From JBDTMT01 sp033764095 (GTDB lineage Bacteria; Desulfobacterota; Binatia; HRBIN30; CADEER01), in the NCBI GenBank assembly GCA_033764095.1, contig JANRJF010000190.1:1-22947 (forward strand): 22,947 nt of DNA. The letters run 5' to 3'. Within the stretch, counting starts at the first letter, position 1, and each line of letters starts with the position of its first letter. Positions 6,249 to 13,418 of the stretch are shown here, in pieces. Made by a program: the position numbers and the translations under genes. The notes under the pieces were generated by a model. That model saw only the letters and a program-made list of their open reading frames with translations. It was not told the DNA's origin and made no database searches.

Positions 6249-7148
6249 ATGGAGTGGCTGAACTACCACCACCTGCTCTACTTCTGGACCGTCGCCCGCA
6301 CCGGCGGCGTGTCCGCCGCCAGCGCCGAATTGCGCCTCGCGCAGCCGACCATCAGCGGCCAGCTGCGCGCCCTGGAAGACGCGCTCGGCGAGAAGCTCTT
6401 TCACCGCGTCGGCCGCCGGCTCGAGCTGACCGATGTCGGCCGCATGGTCTATCGCTACGCCGACGAGATCTTCACCCTCGGCCGCGAGCTGATGGACGCG
6501 GTGCGCGGGCGCCCGACCGGGCGGCCGTTGCGGCTGGCGGTCGGCGTCGCCGACCAGCTCGCCAAGCTGATCACCTATCGGCTCATCGAGCCGGCGTTGA
6601 AGCTGCCCGAGCCGGTCCACGTCGTCTGCCGCGAGGACAAGCCCGAGCGGCTGCTCGCTGACCTGGCGCTGCACGACCTCGACCTGGTGCTGAGCGACGC
6701 GCCGATCCACCCGAGCGTCAAAGTGCGCGCCTTCAGCCATCTGCTCGGCGAGTGCGACGTGACCATCTTCGGCACCAAGGATCTCGCCGCCAAGTTCCGC
6801 CGCAACTTTCCCAGGTCGCTGGAGGGCGCACCCTGCCTGCTGCCGACCGAGAACACCTCGCTGCGCCGCAGCCTCGACCAGTGGTTCGAGCAGCAGTCGT
6901 TGCGCCCGGCGGTGGTCAGCGAGTTCGAGGACAGCGCCCTGCTCAGCTCGTTCGGCGAGCGCGGCCTCGGCCTCTTCCCCGGCCCGACCGCGATCGAGGC
7001 CGAGATCCGCCGCCAGTACGGCGTCGTCGTGGTCGGCCGCCTGGAGCAGGTGCGCGAGCGCTTCTACGCCATCTCGGTCGAACGCCGCCTCAAGCATCCG
7101 GCGGTGGTGGCGATCTCCGAGGCGGCGCGCGAGCGGCTGTTCGGTTGA
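6249..7148 (+). CDS. nhaR: LysR-family transcriptional regulator, NhaR-like
   Basis: This encodes 299 residues, the normal LysR length. The N-terminal winged helix-turn-helix (about 3-63) reads LNYHHLLYFWTVARTGG, then LRLAQPTISGQLRALEDALG and KLFHRVGRRLELTDVG. The LYFW start, the TISGQIRALE-like recognition helix and the following MVYRYADEIFTLG linker helix are characteristic of NhaR. NhaR activates the Na+/H+ antiporter gene nhaA in enterobacteria, and the name is widely used for homologues of unknown target. The rest (about 90-299) is the effector-binding periplasmic-binding fold. No nhaA lies in the window. The gene is divergent from the WPYSF hypothetical gene with a LysR box between them. 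No Shine-Dalgarno is seen, so it is probably leaderless. Confidence 0.85.
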   Translation: MEWLNYHHLLYFWTVARTGGVSAASAELRLAQPTISGQLRALEDALGEKLFHRVGRRLELTDVGRMVYRYADEIFTLGRELMDAVRGRPTGRPLRLAVGVADQLAKLITYRLIEPALKLPEPVHVVCREDKPERLLADLALHDLDLVLSDAPIHPSVKVRAFSHLLGECDVTIFGTKDLAAKFRRNFPRSLEGAPCLLPTENTSLRRSLDQWFEQQSLRPAVVSEFEDSALLSSFGERGLGLFPGPTAIEAEIRRQYGVVVVGRLEQVRERFYAISVERRLKHPAVVAISEAARERLFG

Positions 7149-7161
7149 GCGGCGGGCTCGA

Positions 7162-7479
7162 TCACTGGATCTTGTACAGCACCTTGCTGACGCCGCCGCT
7201 GCGCTCGTTGTACACGCAGCTGTAGGTGACGGCACGGTAGTCGCCCTTGGCGGTCTTCACCTTGCCGCGGCCGCTGATCGCAATGCGATTGTCGCCGACG
7301 CGGCGCCGCTCGATGCTGCCGGAGTCGAACGAGGTGCCGCGCGACTGCGGGTGCGCGGCACTGATCTTCTCCTGCACCTGACTCTGACACGGCCCGGTGC
7401 CGGCGCCGTGCAACGTGCTGCAGCCGGCCAGTGCCGCCAGCGCCATCCCCAACACGCCCTGCCGCCAGTGCTTGCGCAT
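7162..7479 (-). CDS. Small lipoprotein
   Basis: This encodes 105 residues. The start MRKHWRQGVLGMALAALAGC is a type II signal peptide with the lipobox ALAGC, so Cys20 should be lipidated and the protein anchored to a membrane facing the periplasm. The mature part has two more Cys (in GPCQSQ and YSCVYN) that could form a disulphide. It ends with a strand-rich stretch around GDYRAVTYSCVYNERSG, similar in style to small outer-membrane lipoproteins with a C-terminal beta domain. I cannot assign a function. A long purine-rich Shine-Dalgarno (GGAGGAGGAGG) precedes the ATG. It starts 20 nt after the SDR stop codon, so it is likely the last gene of the dehydrogenase operon. Its stop is 13 nt from the convergent NhaR-like gene. 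Confidence 0.82.
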   Translation of the reverse strand: MRKHWRQGVLGMALAALAGCSTLHGAGTGPCQSQVQEKISAAHPQSRGTSFDSGSIERRRVGDNRIAISGRGKVKTAKGDYRAVTYSCVYNERSGGVSKVLYKIQ

Positions 7480-7499
7480 CGCCTCCTCCTCCGTGCTCG

Positions 7500-8288
7500 C
7501 TACGGTTCGTCGACCCAGCCGCCGCCCTTCACGTTCGGCGGCGCAATCAGATCGTAGCGCGTCCAGCCGGCAGTCAAACCACCATCTACGTTGAGCACCT
7601 GGCCGGTGACGTACGCCGCCTCCGGCGAGGCGAGGTAGTGGAATGCCGCCGCGACTTCGCCCACCTCCGCCAATCGGCCGAGCGGCGCGGTCTGCTCGAT
7701 GAACGGGATCTCCGGATTGTCCGGGATCTCGGTGACCGCAGGCGTGCGCACCGTTCCCGGGCAGACGCAGTTGACGGTGATGCGGCGCGGCGCCAGCTCG
7801 ATCGCGCCGAGCCGCGTCAGGTGGATGACCGCCGCCTTCGAGGTCGCGTACGCCGCCGCGCCGGGGGTGGCGATGTGGCCGACGAACGAGCCGGTGTTGA
7901 TCACCCGGCCACCGTCCTCCAGCACGCGCGCGGCGTGCTTGATGCCGAAGGCGACGCCCTGCACGTTCACCGCCAGGGTCCGCGCCAGCAGCGCCTCGGT
8001 GAGGTCGGCGAAGCCGACGCCGAGCGGCTGGATGCCGGCGTTGTTGACCAGGATGTCGAGGCGACCGTGCTGCGCGCGGGCGGCGTCGAGCAGCGCCGCG
8101 ACCTCGGCCTCGACCGCGACGTCGGCCCGGACGAAATGCGCACCGAGCCGCGCGGCGAGCGCGCCGGCGTCGACGCGGTCGGCGATCGTCACCTGCGCAC
8201 CGGCGGCGCGGAAGCGCTCGGCGACCGCCCGCCCGATACCTGAGGCGGCACCAGTGACGACCGCCGCTCTGCCGCTCAGGTCGAACAC
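7500..8288 (-). CDS. Short-chain dehydrogenase/reductase (SDR)
   Basis: This encodes 262 residues starting with GTG. It is a classical SDR: the NAD(P)-binding motif TGAASGIG is at 12-19, NNAG at 82-85, the structural Asn at N109, and the catalytic Ser-Tyr-Lys at S134, Y147 and K151 (YATSK). The C-terminal block is VTGQVLNVDGGLTAG. An acidic Asp37 at the end of the second strand suggests NAD+ preference. The family oxidises or reduces secondary alcohols or 3-hydroxyacyl groups in the cytoplasm; the substrate is unknown. It begins 17 nt after the acyl-CoA dehydrogenase stop, so the two are probably co-transcribed. A role as the hydroxyacyl or alcohol dehydrogenase step of the same pathway is an inference. 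Confidence 0.92.
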   Translation of the reverse strand: MFDLSGRAAVVTGAASGIGRAVAERFRAAGAQVTIADRVDAGALAARLGAHFVRADVAVEAEVAALLDAARAQHGRLDILVNNAGIQPLGVGFADLTEALLARTLAVNVQGVAFGIKHAARVLEDGGRVINTGSFVGHIATPGAAAYATSKAAVIHLTRLGAIELAPRRITVNCVCPGTVRTPAVTEIPDNPEIPFIEQTAPLGRLAEVGEVAAAFHYLASPEAAYVTGQVLNVDGGLTAGWTRYDLIAPPNVKGGGWVDEP

Positions 8289-8305
8289 CGGTACCGTCGG
8301 TGCTC

Positions 8306-9967
8306 TCAGCCCGCCAGCAGCTGCCGGGCGATGACCTTGAGCTCGAGGATCGGCTTCACGCCCTCGAAGATCGGCAGCACGGTGGCATCGACGACGTAGC
8401 GCGAGATCGGGAACTCCTCGGCGTAGCCCCAGCCGCCATGGATCAGCTGCCCCTCCTGCGTCACCCAGACGGCGACGTCGGAGGTGAACAGCTTCGCCAT
8501 CGAGCCTTCGAGGGTCACGGACTCATCCTTGTCCGACGCCAGCGCCGCCGAATAGGTGAGCTGGCGGCCGGCCATGATGTGCGTCGCCATGCGACCGAGC
8601 TTGTACTGGGTGAGCTGGTAGCTGCCGATCGGCTGGCCGAACTGCTTGCGGTCGTTGGCGTACTCGGCGGTGCGCTCCAGCGCCGCCTGCGACAGCCCGG
8701 TGGCGCGGCCGCCGGTCTGCAGGCGGCCGGCGGCAAAGCCGTTCATCTGCAGATAGAAGCCCTTGTTCAGGCCTGCCTCCTGGCCGACCAGATTGGCGGC
8801 CGGCACGAAGTAGTTGTCGAAGGCGAGCGTGAAGGAGTGCATGCCGCGGTAGCCCGGCGTGCGGTCGGCCTTGCCGTGCAACGTCCCGCCGCTCGGCTGC
8901 TTCATGGTGAACTCGTGCCCCTCGAAGGTGTCCTTCGGCACGATGAAGAGCGACAGGCCGCGCGCGCCCGACTTGGGATTCGGATCGGTGCGCGCCAGCA
9001 GCGCCAGCACGTTGGCGCGGCCGGCGAAGGTGCACCACGCCTTGGCGCCGTTGATGACGTAGCCGGGCTGCCCGCCCACCTCCGCCGCTTCGGCGCGGCA
9101 CTTCACCGCCGCGACGTCGGAGCCGGTGTCGGGCTCGGTGACCGACACCGCCGCCATGATCTGCCCGGCGGCGATCTGCGGCAGCCAGTGCTGCTTCTGC
9201 TCCTCGGTGCCGCCCTTGAGCAGCGCCTTGGTGAGGATCTCGGGGCGCGTGATCAGGCTGCCGGCGGCGGCCAGCGAGCAGCGCGACAGCTCCTCGGTGG
9301 TGATGATCATGCCGAGGTTGCCCATGCCGCCGCCGCCGTACTCCTCCGGCACCGCCATGCCGAAGAAACCGAGCTCGCCCATCTTGGCGATCAGCGAGTC
9401 GGGCACCAGGTCGTCGTGCCGGTGGATGTGCTCGGCGATCGGCAGCACTTCCGCCTCGGCGAACTGGCGGACCGAGTCGCGCGTCATGCTCGCCATCTCG
9501 TCCGCCAGCCACGAGTGGTTGGCGCCGCGCTGCTCCATCACATGGCGACCGATCGCGGCCAGCGCCGTGTCGGCGGTGGCGGCGCGGATCAGGCCGCGCA
9601 CCTGGGGGCTGCCGAGCGTCGCGTTGAGGCGATCGTCGGCGATGCCGAACTCGTCCGGGTGCGCCTCGATCTGGCCGCGCAGCTTGGCGGCGATCTCGCC
9701 CGCGAAGGCCGCCGCCATGGCGCCGACCGCCGGCTCCGGCTGATGCACCGCCGCGCCCGCCGCGTAGGTCAGCAGATCGCGCGCCGCGCGCGCCTCGGTC
9801 GCGGCATACGCCAAGCGCTCGGCGTGCACCTGCTCGTCGTCGATGCCCTTGCCGCCGCTGGTGCGCTTGGCGGCCACCGCGAGCGCCTCGCGCACCACCG
9901 TCTCGACCGTCGCCACCAGGCGTTCCACGCCCGCCAGATCGACCGATGCCTTGTTCGTGTCTGCCAT
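8306..9967 (-). CDS. Long acyl-CoA dehydrogenase, (2S)-methylsuccinyl-CoA dehydrogenase-like
   Basis: This encodes 553 residues, much longer than the usual 380-400 for acyl-CoA dehydrogenases. About 145 N-terminal residues are an Ala-rich helical domain absent from short-chain enzymes. The catalytic core then carries VSVTEPDTGSDVAAVKCRA (FAD contact region), GAKAWCTFAGRANVL, the block TPGYRGMHSFTLAFDNYFVP and NDRKQFGQPIGSYQLTQ. The end, PIFEGVKPILELKVIAR, has the expected catalytic Glu at about 535. The N-terminal extension and the CTFAGRA and GYRGMHSFTL blocks resemble methylsuccinyl-CoA dehydrogenase of the ethylmalonyl-CoA pathway as I remember it. No other gene of that pathway is in view, so the substrate assignment is tentative. 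The ATG at 9967 is chosen over the GTG at 9976 because GGAAGG lies 8 nt upstream. It heads an operon with the SDR and lipoprotein genes. Confidence 0.88.
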   Translation of the reverse strand: MADTNKASVDLAGVERLVATVETVVREALAVAAKRTSGGKGIDDEQVHAERLAYAATEARAARDLLTYAAGAAVHQPEPAVGAMAAAFAGEIAAKLRGQIEAHPDEFGIADDRLNATLGSPQVRGLIRAATADTALAAIGRHVMEQRGANHSWLADEMASMTRDSVRQFAEAEVLPIAEHIHRHDDLVPDSLIAKMGELGFFGMAVPEEYGGGGMGNLGMIITTEELSRCSLAAAGSLITRPEILTKALLKGGTEEQKQHWLPQIAAGQIMAAVSVTEPDTGSDVAAVKCRAEAAEVGGQPGYVINGAKAWCTFAGRANVLALLARTDPNPKSGARGLSLFIVPKDTFEGHEFTMKQPSGGTLHGKADRTPGYRGMHSFTLAFDNYFVPAANLVGQEAGLNKGFYLQMNGFAAGRLQTGGRATGLSQAALERTAEYANDRKQFGQPIGSYQLTQYKLGRMATHIMAGRQLTYSAALASDKDESVTLEGSMAKLFTSDVAVWVTQEGQLIHGGWGYAEEFPISRYVVDATVLPIFEGVKPILELKVIARQLLAG

Positions 9968-10015
9968 GGGTTCCACCTTCCGCGTCGTCGGGCCGCGCAG
10001 CGCGGCGATCGAAAT

Positions 10016-10045
10016 TTCCTAACATTGGTCCGCGGCTTCGACCAG
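10016..10045 (-). promoter_or_regulatory. Weak candidate promoter of the acyl-CoA dehydrogenase operon
   Basis: Minus strand: CTGGTC (10045-10040), 18 nt, TAGGAA (10021-10016), in the only AT-rich patch of the divergent gap. The leader would be about 42 nt and includes the GGAAGG ribosome-binding site. The same CTGGTC-N18-TA arrangement occurs before the thioesterase gene; both are weak. Confidence 0.3.
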
Positions 10046-10118
10046 CCATCGCGGCGCATTAGCGCACCGTCCGCGGGCGCCGCGCCGCGACTAATGCCAC
10101 CGCCGTGTGCGCGACCGC

Positions 10119-10148
10119 TTGACGCCGTCGCGCCGGCCGCACTACGCG
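10119..10148 (+). promoter_or_regulatory. Promoter of the phosphoesterase gene, leaderless spacing
   Basis: TTGACG (10119-10124), 18 nt, TACGCG (10143-10148); the T of the -10 is 12 nt before the ATG at 10155. There is no convincing Shine-Dalgarno (only ACAGG next to the ATG). Confidence 0.5.
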
Positions 10149-10154
10149 ACAGGC

Positions 10155-11426
10155 ATGAGAACCCTTGCGTTCCTGTTGGTCGTCCTCGCTGCCGGCCTGG
10201 TGCGCGCCGAGGATCCCGCCTCCTGCCCGTTTGGCCCCGGCGCGCTGCCCGCCGACACGCTGCCGCCGGGCGCGCCGCACGGCGCGGCGATCCCGATCAA
10301 CCACATCGTCGTGCTGATGCAGGAGAACCGCTCCTTCGACCACTACTTCGCCGTGCTGGCCAAACGCGACGCCGATCGCCCGGCGCCGCACACCGCGAAC
10401 CCCAACCCGCTCGGCGGCGCGCCGGTGGAGATCTTCCACCAGCGCAACTACTGCGAGGTCGCCGATCTCGACCACGGCTGGAACGGCACCCACCGCGAGT
10501 GGAACGGCGGCGCCATGGACGGCTTCGCCATCGAGAACGCCGACCCGCTCGACCCGAGCGGCTCGCGCACCATGGGCTACTACCGCAAGCGTGACCTGCG
10601 CTACTACCACGCCCTCTATCGGACCTTCGCCATGAGCGACCGCCACTTCTGCTCGCTGCTCGGCCCGACCTTCCCCAACCGGCACTACCTGCTGTCCGGC
10701 ACCTCGGCCGGCCACATCCGCAACGACCTGGTCGCCGCGACCCACACCTCGATCTTCGAGCGCCTCGACGCCGCTGGCGTGACCTGGAAGGTGTACGCCT
10801 CCGACCTCGCCTTCGCGCTGCTCTACACCTACGTGCAGGCGCATGCCGCCAACGTCCTGCCGATCGCACAGTACTACGTCGACGCCGCCGCCGGCACGCT
10901 GCCGCAGGTGACCTTCGTCGATCCGATCTTCTTCGGCGACGAGACCAACCAGAACGACGAGCACCCGCCCAACAACGTCCAGCTCGGCCAGTCCTTCGTC
11001 GCCGGCATCGTGCAGGCGCTGTTCGACAGCCCGCAGTGGACGCAGTCGGCGTTGTTCATCACCTACGACGAGCACGGCGGCTTCTTCGATCACGTGCCGC
11101 CGCCGCCGGCCTGCGAGCCGGACGCCATTCCGCCCAACCTGCAGCCCGGCGACGTGGTCGCCGCCTTCGACCGCTACGGCATCCGCGTGCCGTTCGTGGT
11201 CGTCTCGCCGTACGCGCGCAAGCGCTACGTCTCGCATACGCCGACCGACCAGACCGCGGTGCTGCGCTTCATCGAAACGCGCTTCGACCTGCCGGCACTC
11301 ACGCGCCGCGACGCCAACGCCGACCCGCTGCTCGAGATGTTCGACTTCGCCAAGCCGCCGTTCATGAAGCCGCCGCGCCTGCCGGCAGCGCGCATCGATC
11401 CGAAGCACCCGGGCTGCACCGGCTAG
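10155..11426 (+). CDS. Exported phosphoesterase (phospholipase C / acid phosphatase AcpA superfamily)
   Basis: This encodes 423 residues with an N-terminal signal peptide (LAFLLVVLAAGLVRA, cut near 18), so it acts in the periplasm or outside. The phosphoesterase family hallmark ENRSFDHYF is at 57-65, with E57/N58 expected to bind the metal. LLGPTFPNRHYLLSGT (about 169-183) carries the region of the nucleophilic Ser/Thr, probably T172. YDEHGGFFDHVPPPP (304-318), with D305/E306, is the second metal-binding block. Relatives cleave phospholipid headgroups, sphingomyelin or general phosphate esters; the substrate cannot be told. Two Cys pairs could form disulphides. The start at 10155 is set by the signal peptide and the promoter. 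Its TAG overlaps the TAG of the convergent sbtB gene. Confidence 0.9.
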   Translation: MRTLAFLLVVLAAGLVRAEDPASCPFGPGALPADTLPPGAPHGAAIPINHIVVLMQENRSFDHYFAVLAKRDADRPAPHTANPNPLGGAPVEIFHQRNYCEVADLDHGWNGTHREWNGGAMDGFAIENADPLDPSGSRTMGYYRKRDLRYYHALYRTFAMSDRHFCSLLGPTFPNRHYLLSGTSAGHIRNDLVAATHTSIFERLDAAGVTWKVYASDLAFALLYTYVQAHAANVLPIAQYYVDAAAGTLPQVTFVDPIFFGDETNQNDEHPPNNVQLGQSFVAGIVQALFDSPQWTQSALFITYDEHGGFFDHVPPPPACEPDAIPPNLQPGDVVAAFDRYGIRVPFVVVSPYARKRYVSHTPTDQTAVLRFIETRFDLPALTRRDANADPLLEMFDFAKPPFMKPPRLPAARIDPKHPGCTG

Positions 11427-11740
11427 CCGCGCGGCGGCGGCACGTACTTCTCCCCGCGCACGACCTGGATCGCCGTCGACCAGGCGACGACCGCGTAGTT
11501 CGGGAAGTACGTCTCGGCGAGCAACGCGAAGATGCGGTCGGCCAGCGCTGCGTCGACGATCGTCTCGATGCGCACGTTGTCGCCCGGGATCTCGCCGGTG
11601 CGACGGCCGCGCGATCCCTGACCGCGGGCCTCGCTGAGCGTGTGACCGCTGACCCCGAGCGCGTGCAGCGCCCGGATCAGCGGCTCGGCCAACACCGCCT
11701 CGCCGACGATGGTGATCAATGTGAGTGGAACCGTATGCAT
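11423..11740 (-). CDS. sbtB: PII-like regulator of bicarbonate transport (SbtB-like)
   Basis: This encodes 105 residues from the ATG at 11740. It is a ferredoxin-like PII-fold protein: a first strand LTLITIVGEAVLAEPLIRAL, then GVSGHTLSEARGQGSRGRRTG, the T-loop region with the basic GxGSRxxR motif seen in cyanobacterial SbtB, then NVRIETIVDAALADRIFALL. SbtB trimers bind adenine nucleotides (cAMP, AMP, ADP, ATP) and block SbtA. The tail VVRGEKYVPPPRG lacks the CGPDGC-type redox R-loop of cyanobacterial SbtB. The start is 1 nt after the sbtA stop, with GGGGAAG in the end of sbtA as Shine-Dalgarno, so the pair is translationally coupled. Its stop forms a CTAG with the stop of the convergent phosphoesterase gene. 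Confidence 0.88.
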   Translation of the reverse strand: MHTVPLTLITIVGEAVLAEPLIRALHALGVSGHTLSEARGQGSRGRRTGEIPGDNVRIETIVDAALADRIFALLAETYFPNYAVVAWSTAIQVVRGEKYVPPPRG

Positions 11741-11741
11741 C

Positions 11742-12713
11742 TCACTTCCCCTGCAGCAGAAGGGCAACCTGATAGTAGATCGGGATGCCGAGGACGACGT
11801 TGAACGGGAACGTGATCGCCAGCGAGGCGGTCAACGAGTACGTCGGGTTGGCGGTCGGCAGCGTCATGCGGGTGGCGGGCGGCGCGGCGATGTACGACGC
11901 GCTCGCCGCCATCGCGGCGAGCACCGTCGCGCCGCCGACCGACAGGCCGGCGAACGTGCCGAGCACGGCGCCCAGCACCCCGTGCACCAGGGGCATGCCG
12001 ACCCCGAAGCCGAGCAGGAACAGGCCGACCCGGCGCAACTCGTGCAGGCGGTCGGCGGCGACGATCCCCATCTCCAGGATGAAGAGCGTCAGCGCCCCTT
12101 TGAAGCCGGAGTCGAAGAACGGCGACACCGCGCTCCAGCCGCGCTCGCCCATCAATACGCCGACCAGCAGGCCGCCGACCAGCAGGATCATCGTGCGCCC
12201 GGTCAGCACCTCGTGCAGCAGCTCGCCGCTGCTGCGCTGACCGGCGCCCACCTTGAGCACGCCGATCGCCAGCGCGATGTGGATGCCGGGGCTCTCGAGC
12301 AGCGTCAGCAGCGTCGGCATGAACCCCTCCGGCACGGCGCCGACCGAGGTGGCGAAGGTCTGCGCCGCGATGAAGGTCACCGCCGAGACCGACCCGTAGT
12401 GCGCCGCGATCGCCGCCGCGTCGGCGTCGCTGAAGTTGCCGGCGTAGCGCAGGACGGCGAACGAGGTGAGCGGCGTCACGCAGCCGAGCAGCAGCGTCAC
12501 CAGCACCGGCCCGGCGATCGCGTCGAACGAGGCGTGCGTGAGCTCGTGACCGCCCTTCAGGCCGAGCGCGAAGAGCAGGTAGATCGACAGGGCGCTGTAG
12601 AGATCCTTCGGGAGTTGAAACTCGCTGCGCACCAGGCGCGTCACCACGCCGAGCGCGAAGGCGAGCACGATCGGCGACAGCAGATTGGCGGCGAGTATCT
12701 CGCCCAGGCTCAT
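11742..12713 (-). CDS. sbtA: Sodium-dependent bicarbonate transporter SbtA
   Basis: This encodes 323 residues of integral membrane protein with about ten hydrophobic segments, somewhat shorter than cyanobacterial SbtA (about 370). It matches the SbtA/DUF897 family: ANLLSPIVLAFALGVV at the start, YLLFALGLKGGHEL, HYGSVSAVTFIAAQTF (the conserved GSVS region near the substrate/Na+ site), PIYYQVALLLQGK at the end, and a repeat-like second half beginning near ILLVGGLLVGVLMG. The linker between halves is short (VGAGQRSSGELLHEVL). SbtA imports HCO3- with Na+ across the inner membrane. Its ATG overlaps the carbonic anhydrase TGA (ATGA at 12710-12713) and sbtB follows 1 nt downstream, so the three form one translational unit. 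Confidence 0.92.
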   Translation of the reverse strand: MSLGEILAANLLSPIVLAFALGVVTRLVRSEFQLPKDLYSALSIYLLFALGLKGGHELTHASFDAIAGPVLVTLLLGCVTPLTSFAVLRYAGNFSDADAAAIAAHYGSVSAVTFIAAQTFATSVGAVPEGFMPTLLTLLESPGIHIALAIGVLKVGAGQRSSGELLHEVLTGRTMILLVGGLLVGVLMGERGWSAVSPFFDSGFKGALTLFILEMGIVAADRLHELRRVGLFLLGFGVGMPLVHGVLGAVLGTFAGLSVGGATVLAAMAASASYIAAPPATRMTLPTANPTYSLTASLAITFPFNVVLGIPIYYQVALLLQGK

Positions 12714-13369
12714 GGCCGAGCCTCCGGCTCCTCGAGCAGGCTGACCTGCCCGCTGTCCAGATCGTAGACCGCCCCGACCACGCGCAGGCTGCCGTCTCGC
12801 ACCCGCGGCGCGAGAATCGGCTCGGCCCCACGCAGTTGCCGCACCACGGCGCGCGCCTGGTCACGCACCGCGCGGTCCAGCGTCTCCGGCGTCGCGCCCT
12901 GCGCGCGGCTGATGTTGGGCTCGATGGCGCTCAGCACGGCGCCGATGTGCCCGGGCGGCTCGACGCCGCGCAGCGCGGCGTCCACCGCACCGCAGCGCTC
13001 GTGACCGAGCACCACGATCAACCGGGCGCCGAGGTTGGCGACCGCGAACTCGATGCTGCCGAGCGTCACCGCGTCGACCACCTCGCCGGCGGCGCGAACG
13101 ACGAACAGGTCGCCGACGCCCTGGTCGAAGATCAACTCCGGCGGCACGCGCGAGTCGGCGCACGAGACGATGACCGCGAAGGGGTGCTGCACCTGCGCCA
13201 GCTCGGCGCGGCGCGCGGCCGATTGCTGCGGATGCGCGGCGCGGCCGCTCGCCCAGCGCTGGTTGCCCTCGGTCAGCCGTTGCATGCCGTCAGGCGAAGC
13301 GGCGGCCAGCGGACCGGCGAGCAGCACCAGTACCGCCGTCGCCGCCAGGGCGCACGGGTACCTCGTCAT
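12710..13369 (-). CDS. Beta-class carbonic anhydrase with signal peptide
   Basis: This encodes 219 residues. The start is a Sec signal peptide (ALAATAVLVLLAGPLAAA, cut near 24), so the enzyme should be periplasmic. The zinc site of beta-carbonic anhydrases is complete: C70-A-D72-S-R74 and H123-ERC126-GA. VRAAGEVVDAVTLGSIEFAV and the C-terminal GAVYDLDSGQV are also typical. It interconverts CO2 and HCO3-. A clear GGAGG precedes the ATG. Its stop overlaps the sbtA start, implying that it produces bicarbonate outside the membrane for SbtA uptake. It follows purK by 49 nt, in which CGGCGCC-GTC-GGCGCCG (13393-13409) can fold into a small hairpin with no T-run, so read-through from purK is likely. 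Confidence 0.93.
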   Translation of the reverse strand: MTRYPCALAATAVLVLLAGPLAAASPDGMQRLTEGNQRWASGRAAHPQQSAARRAELAQVQHPFAVIVSCADSRVPPELIFDQGVGDLFVVRAAGEVVDAVTLGSIEFAVANLGARLIVVLGHERCGAVDAALRGVEPPGHIGAVLSAIEPNISRAQGATPETLDRAVRDQARAVVRQLRGAEPILAPRVRDGSLRVVGAVYDLDSGQVSLLEEPEARP

Positions 13370-13392
13370 GGCAGGATCCTCCTCTGACCGCT

Positions 13393-13409
13393 CGGCGCCG
13401 TCGGCGCCG
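13393..13409. repeat. Short GC hairpin between purK and the carbonic anhydrase gene
   Basis: CGGCGCC (13393-13399) pairs with GGCGCCG (13403-13409) around a 3-nt loop. It starts 10 nt after the purK stop codon and lacks a T-tract, so it is at most an attenuator or RNA-stability element, not a normal intrinsic terminator. Confidence 0.5.
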
Positions 13410-13418
13410 CCGCGGCCG

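Noticed and set aside
8300..10594. Long plus-strand open frame opposite the acyl-CoA dehydrogenase
   Set aside because: Shadow of the dehydrogenase and SDR; composition is antisense-like and it runs through the divergent promoter region and into a different frame of the phosphoesterase.
11423..13369. Carboxysome or autotrophy locus around sbtA
   Set aside because: No RubisCO, CsoS, Ccm or phosphoribulokinase gene in the window; flanks are purine and fatty-acid genes and a phosphoesterase.
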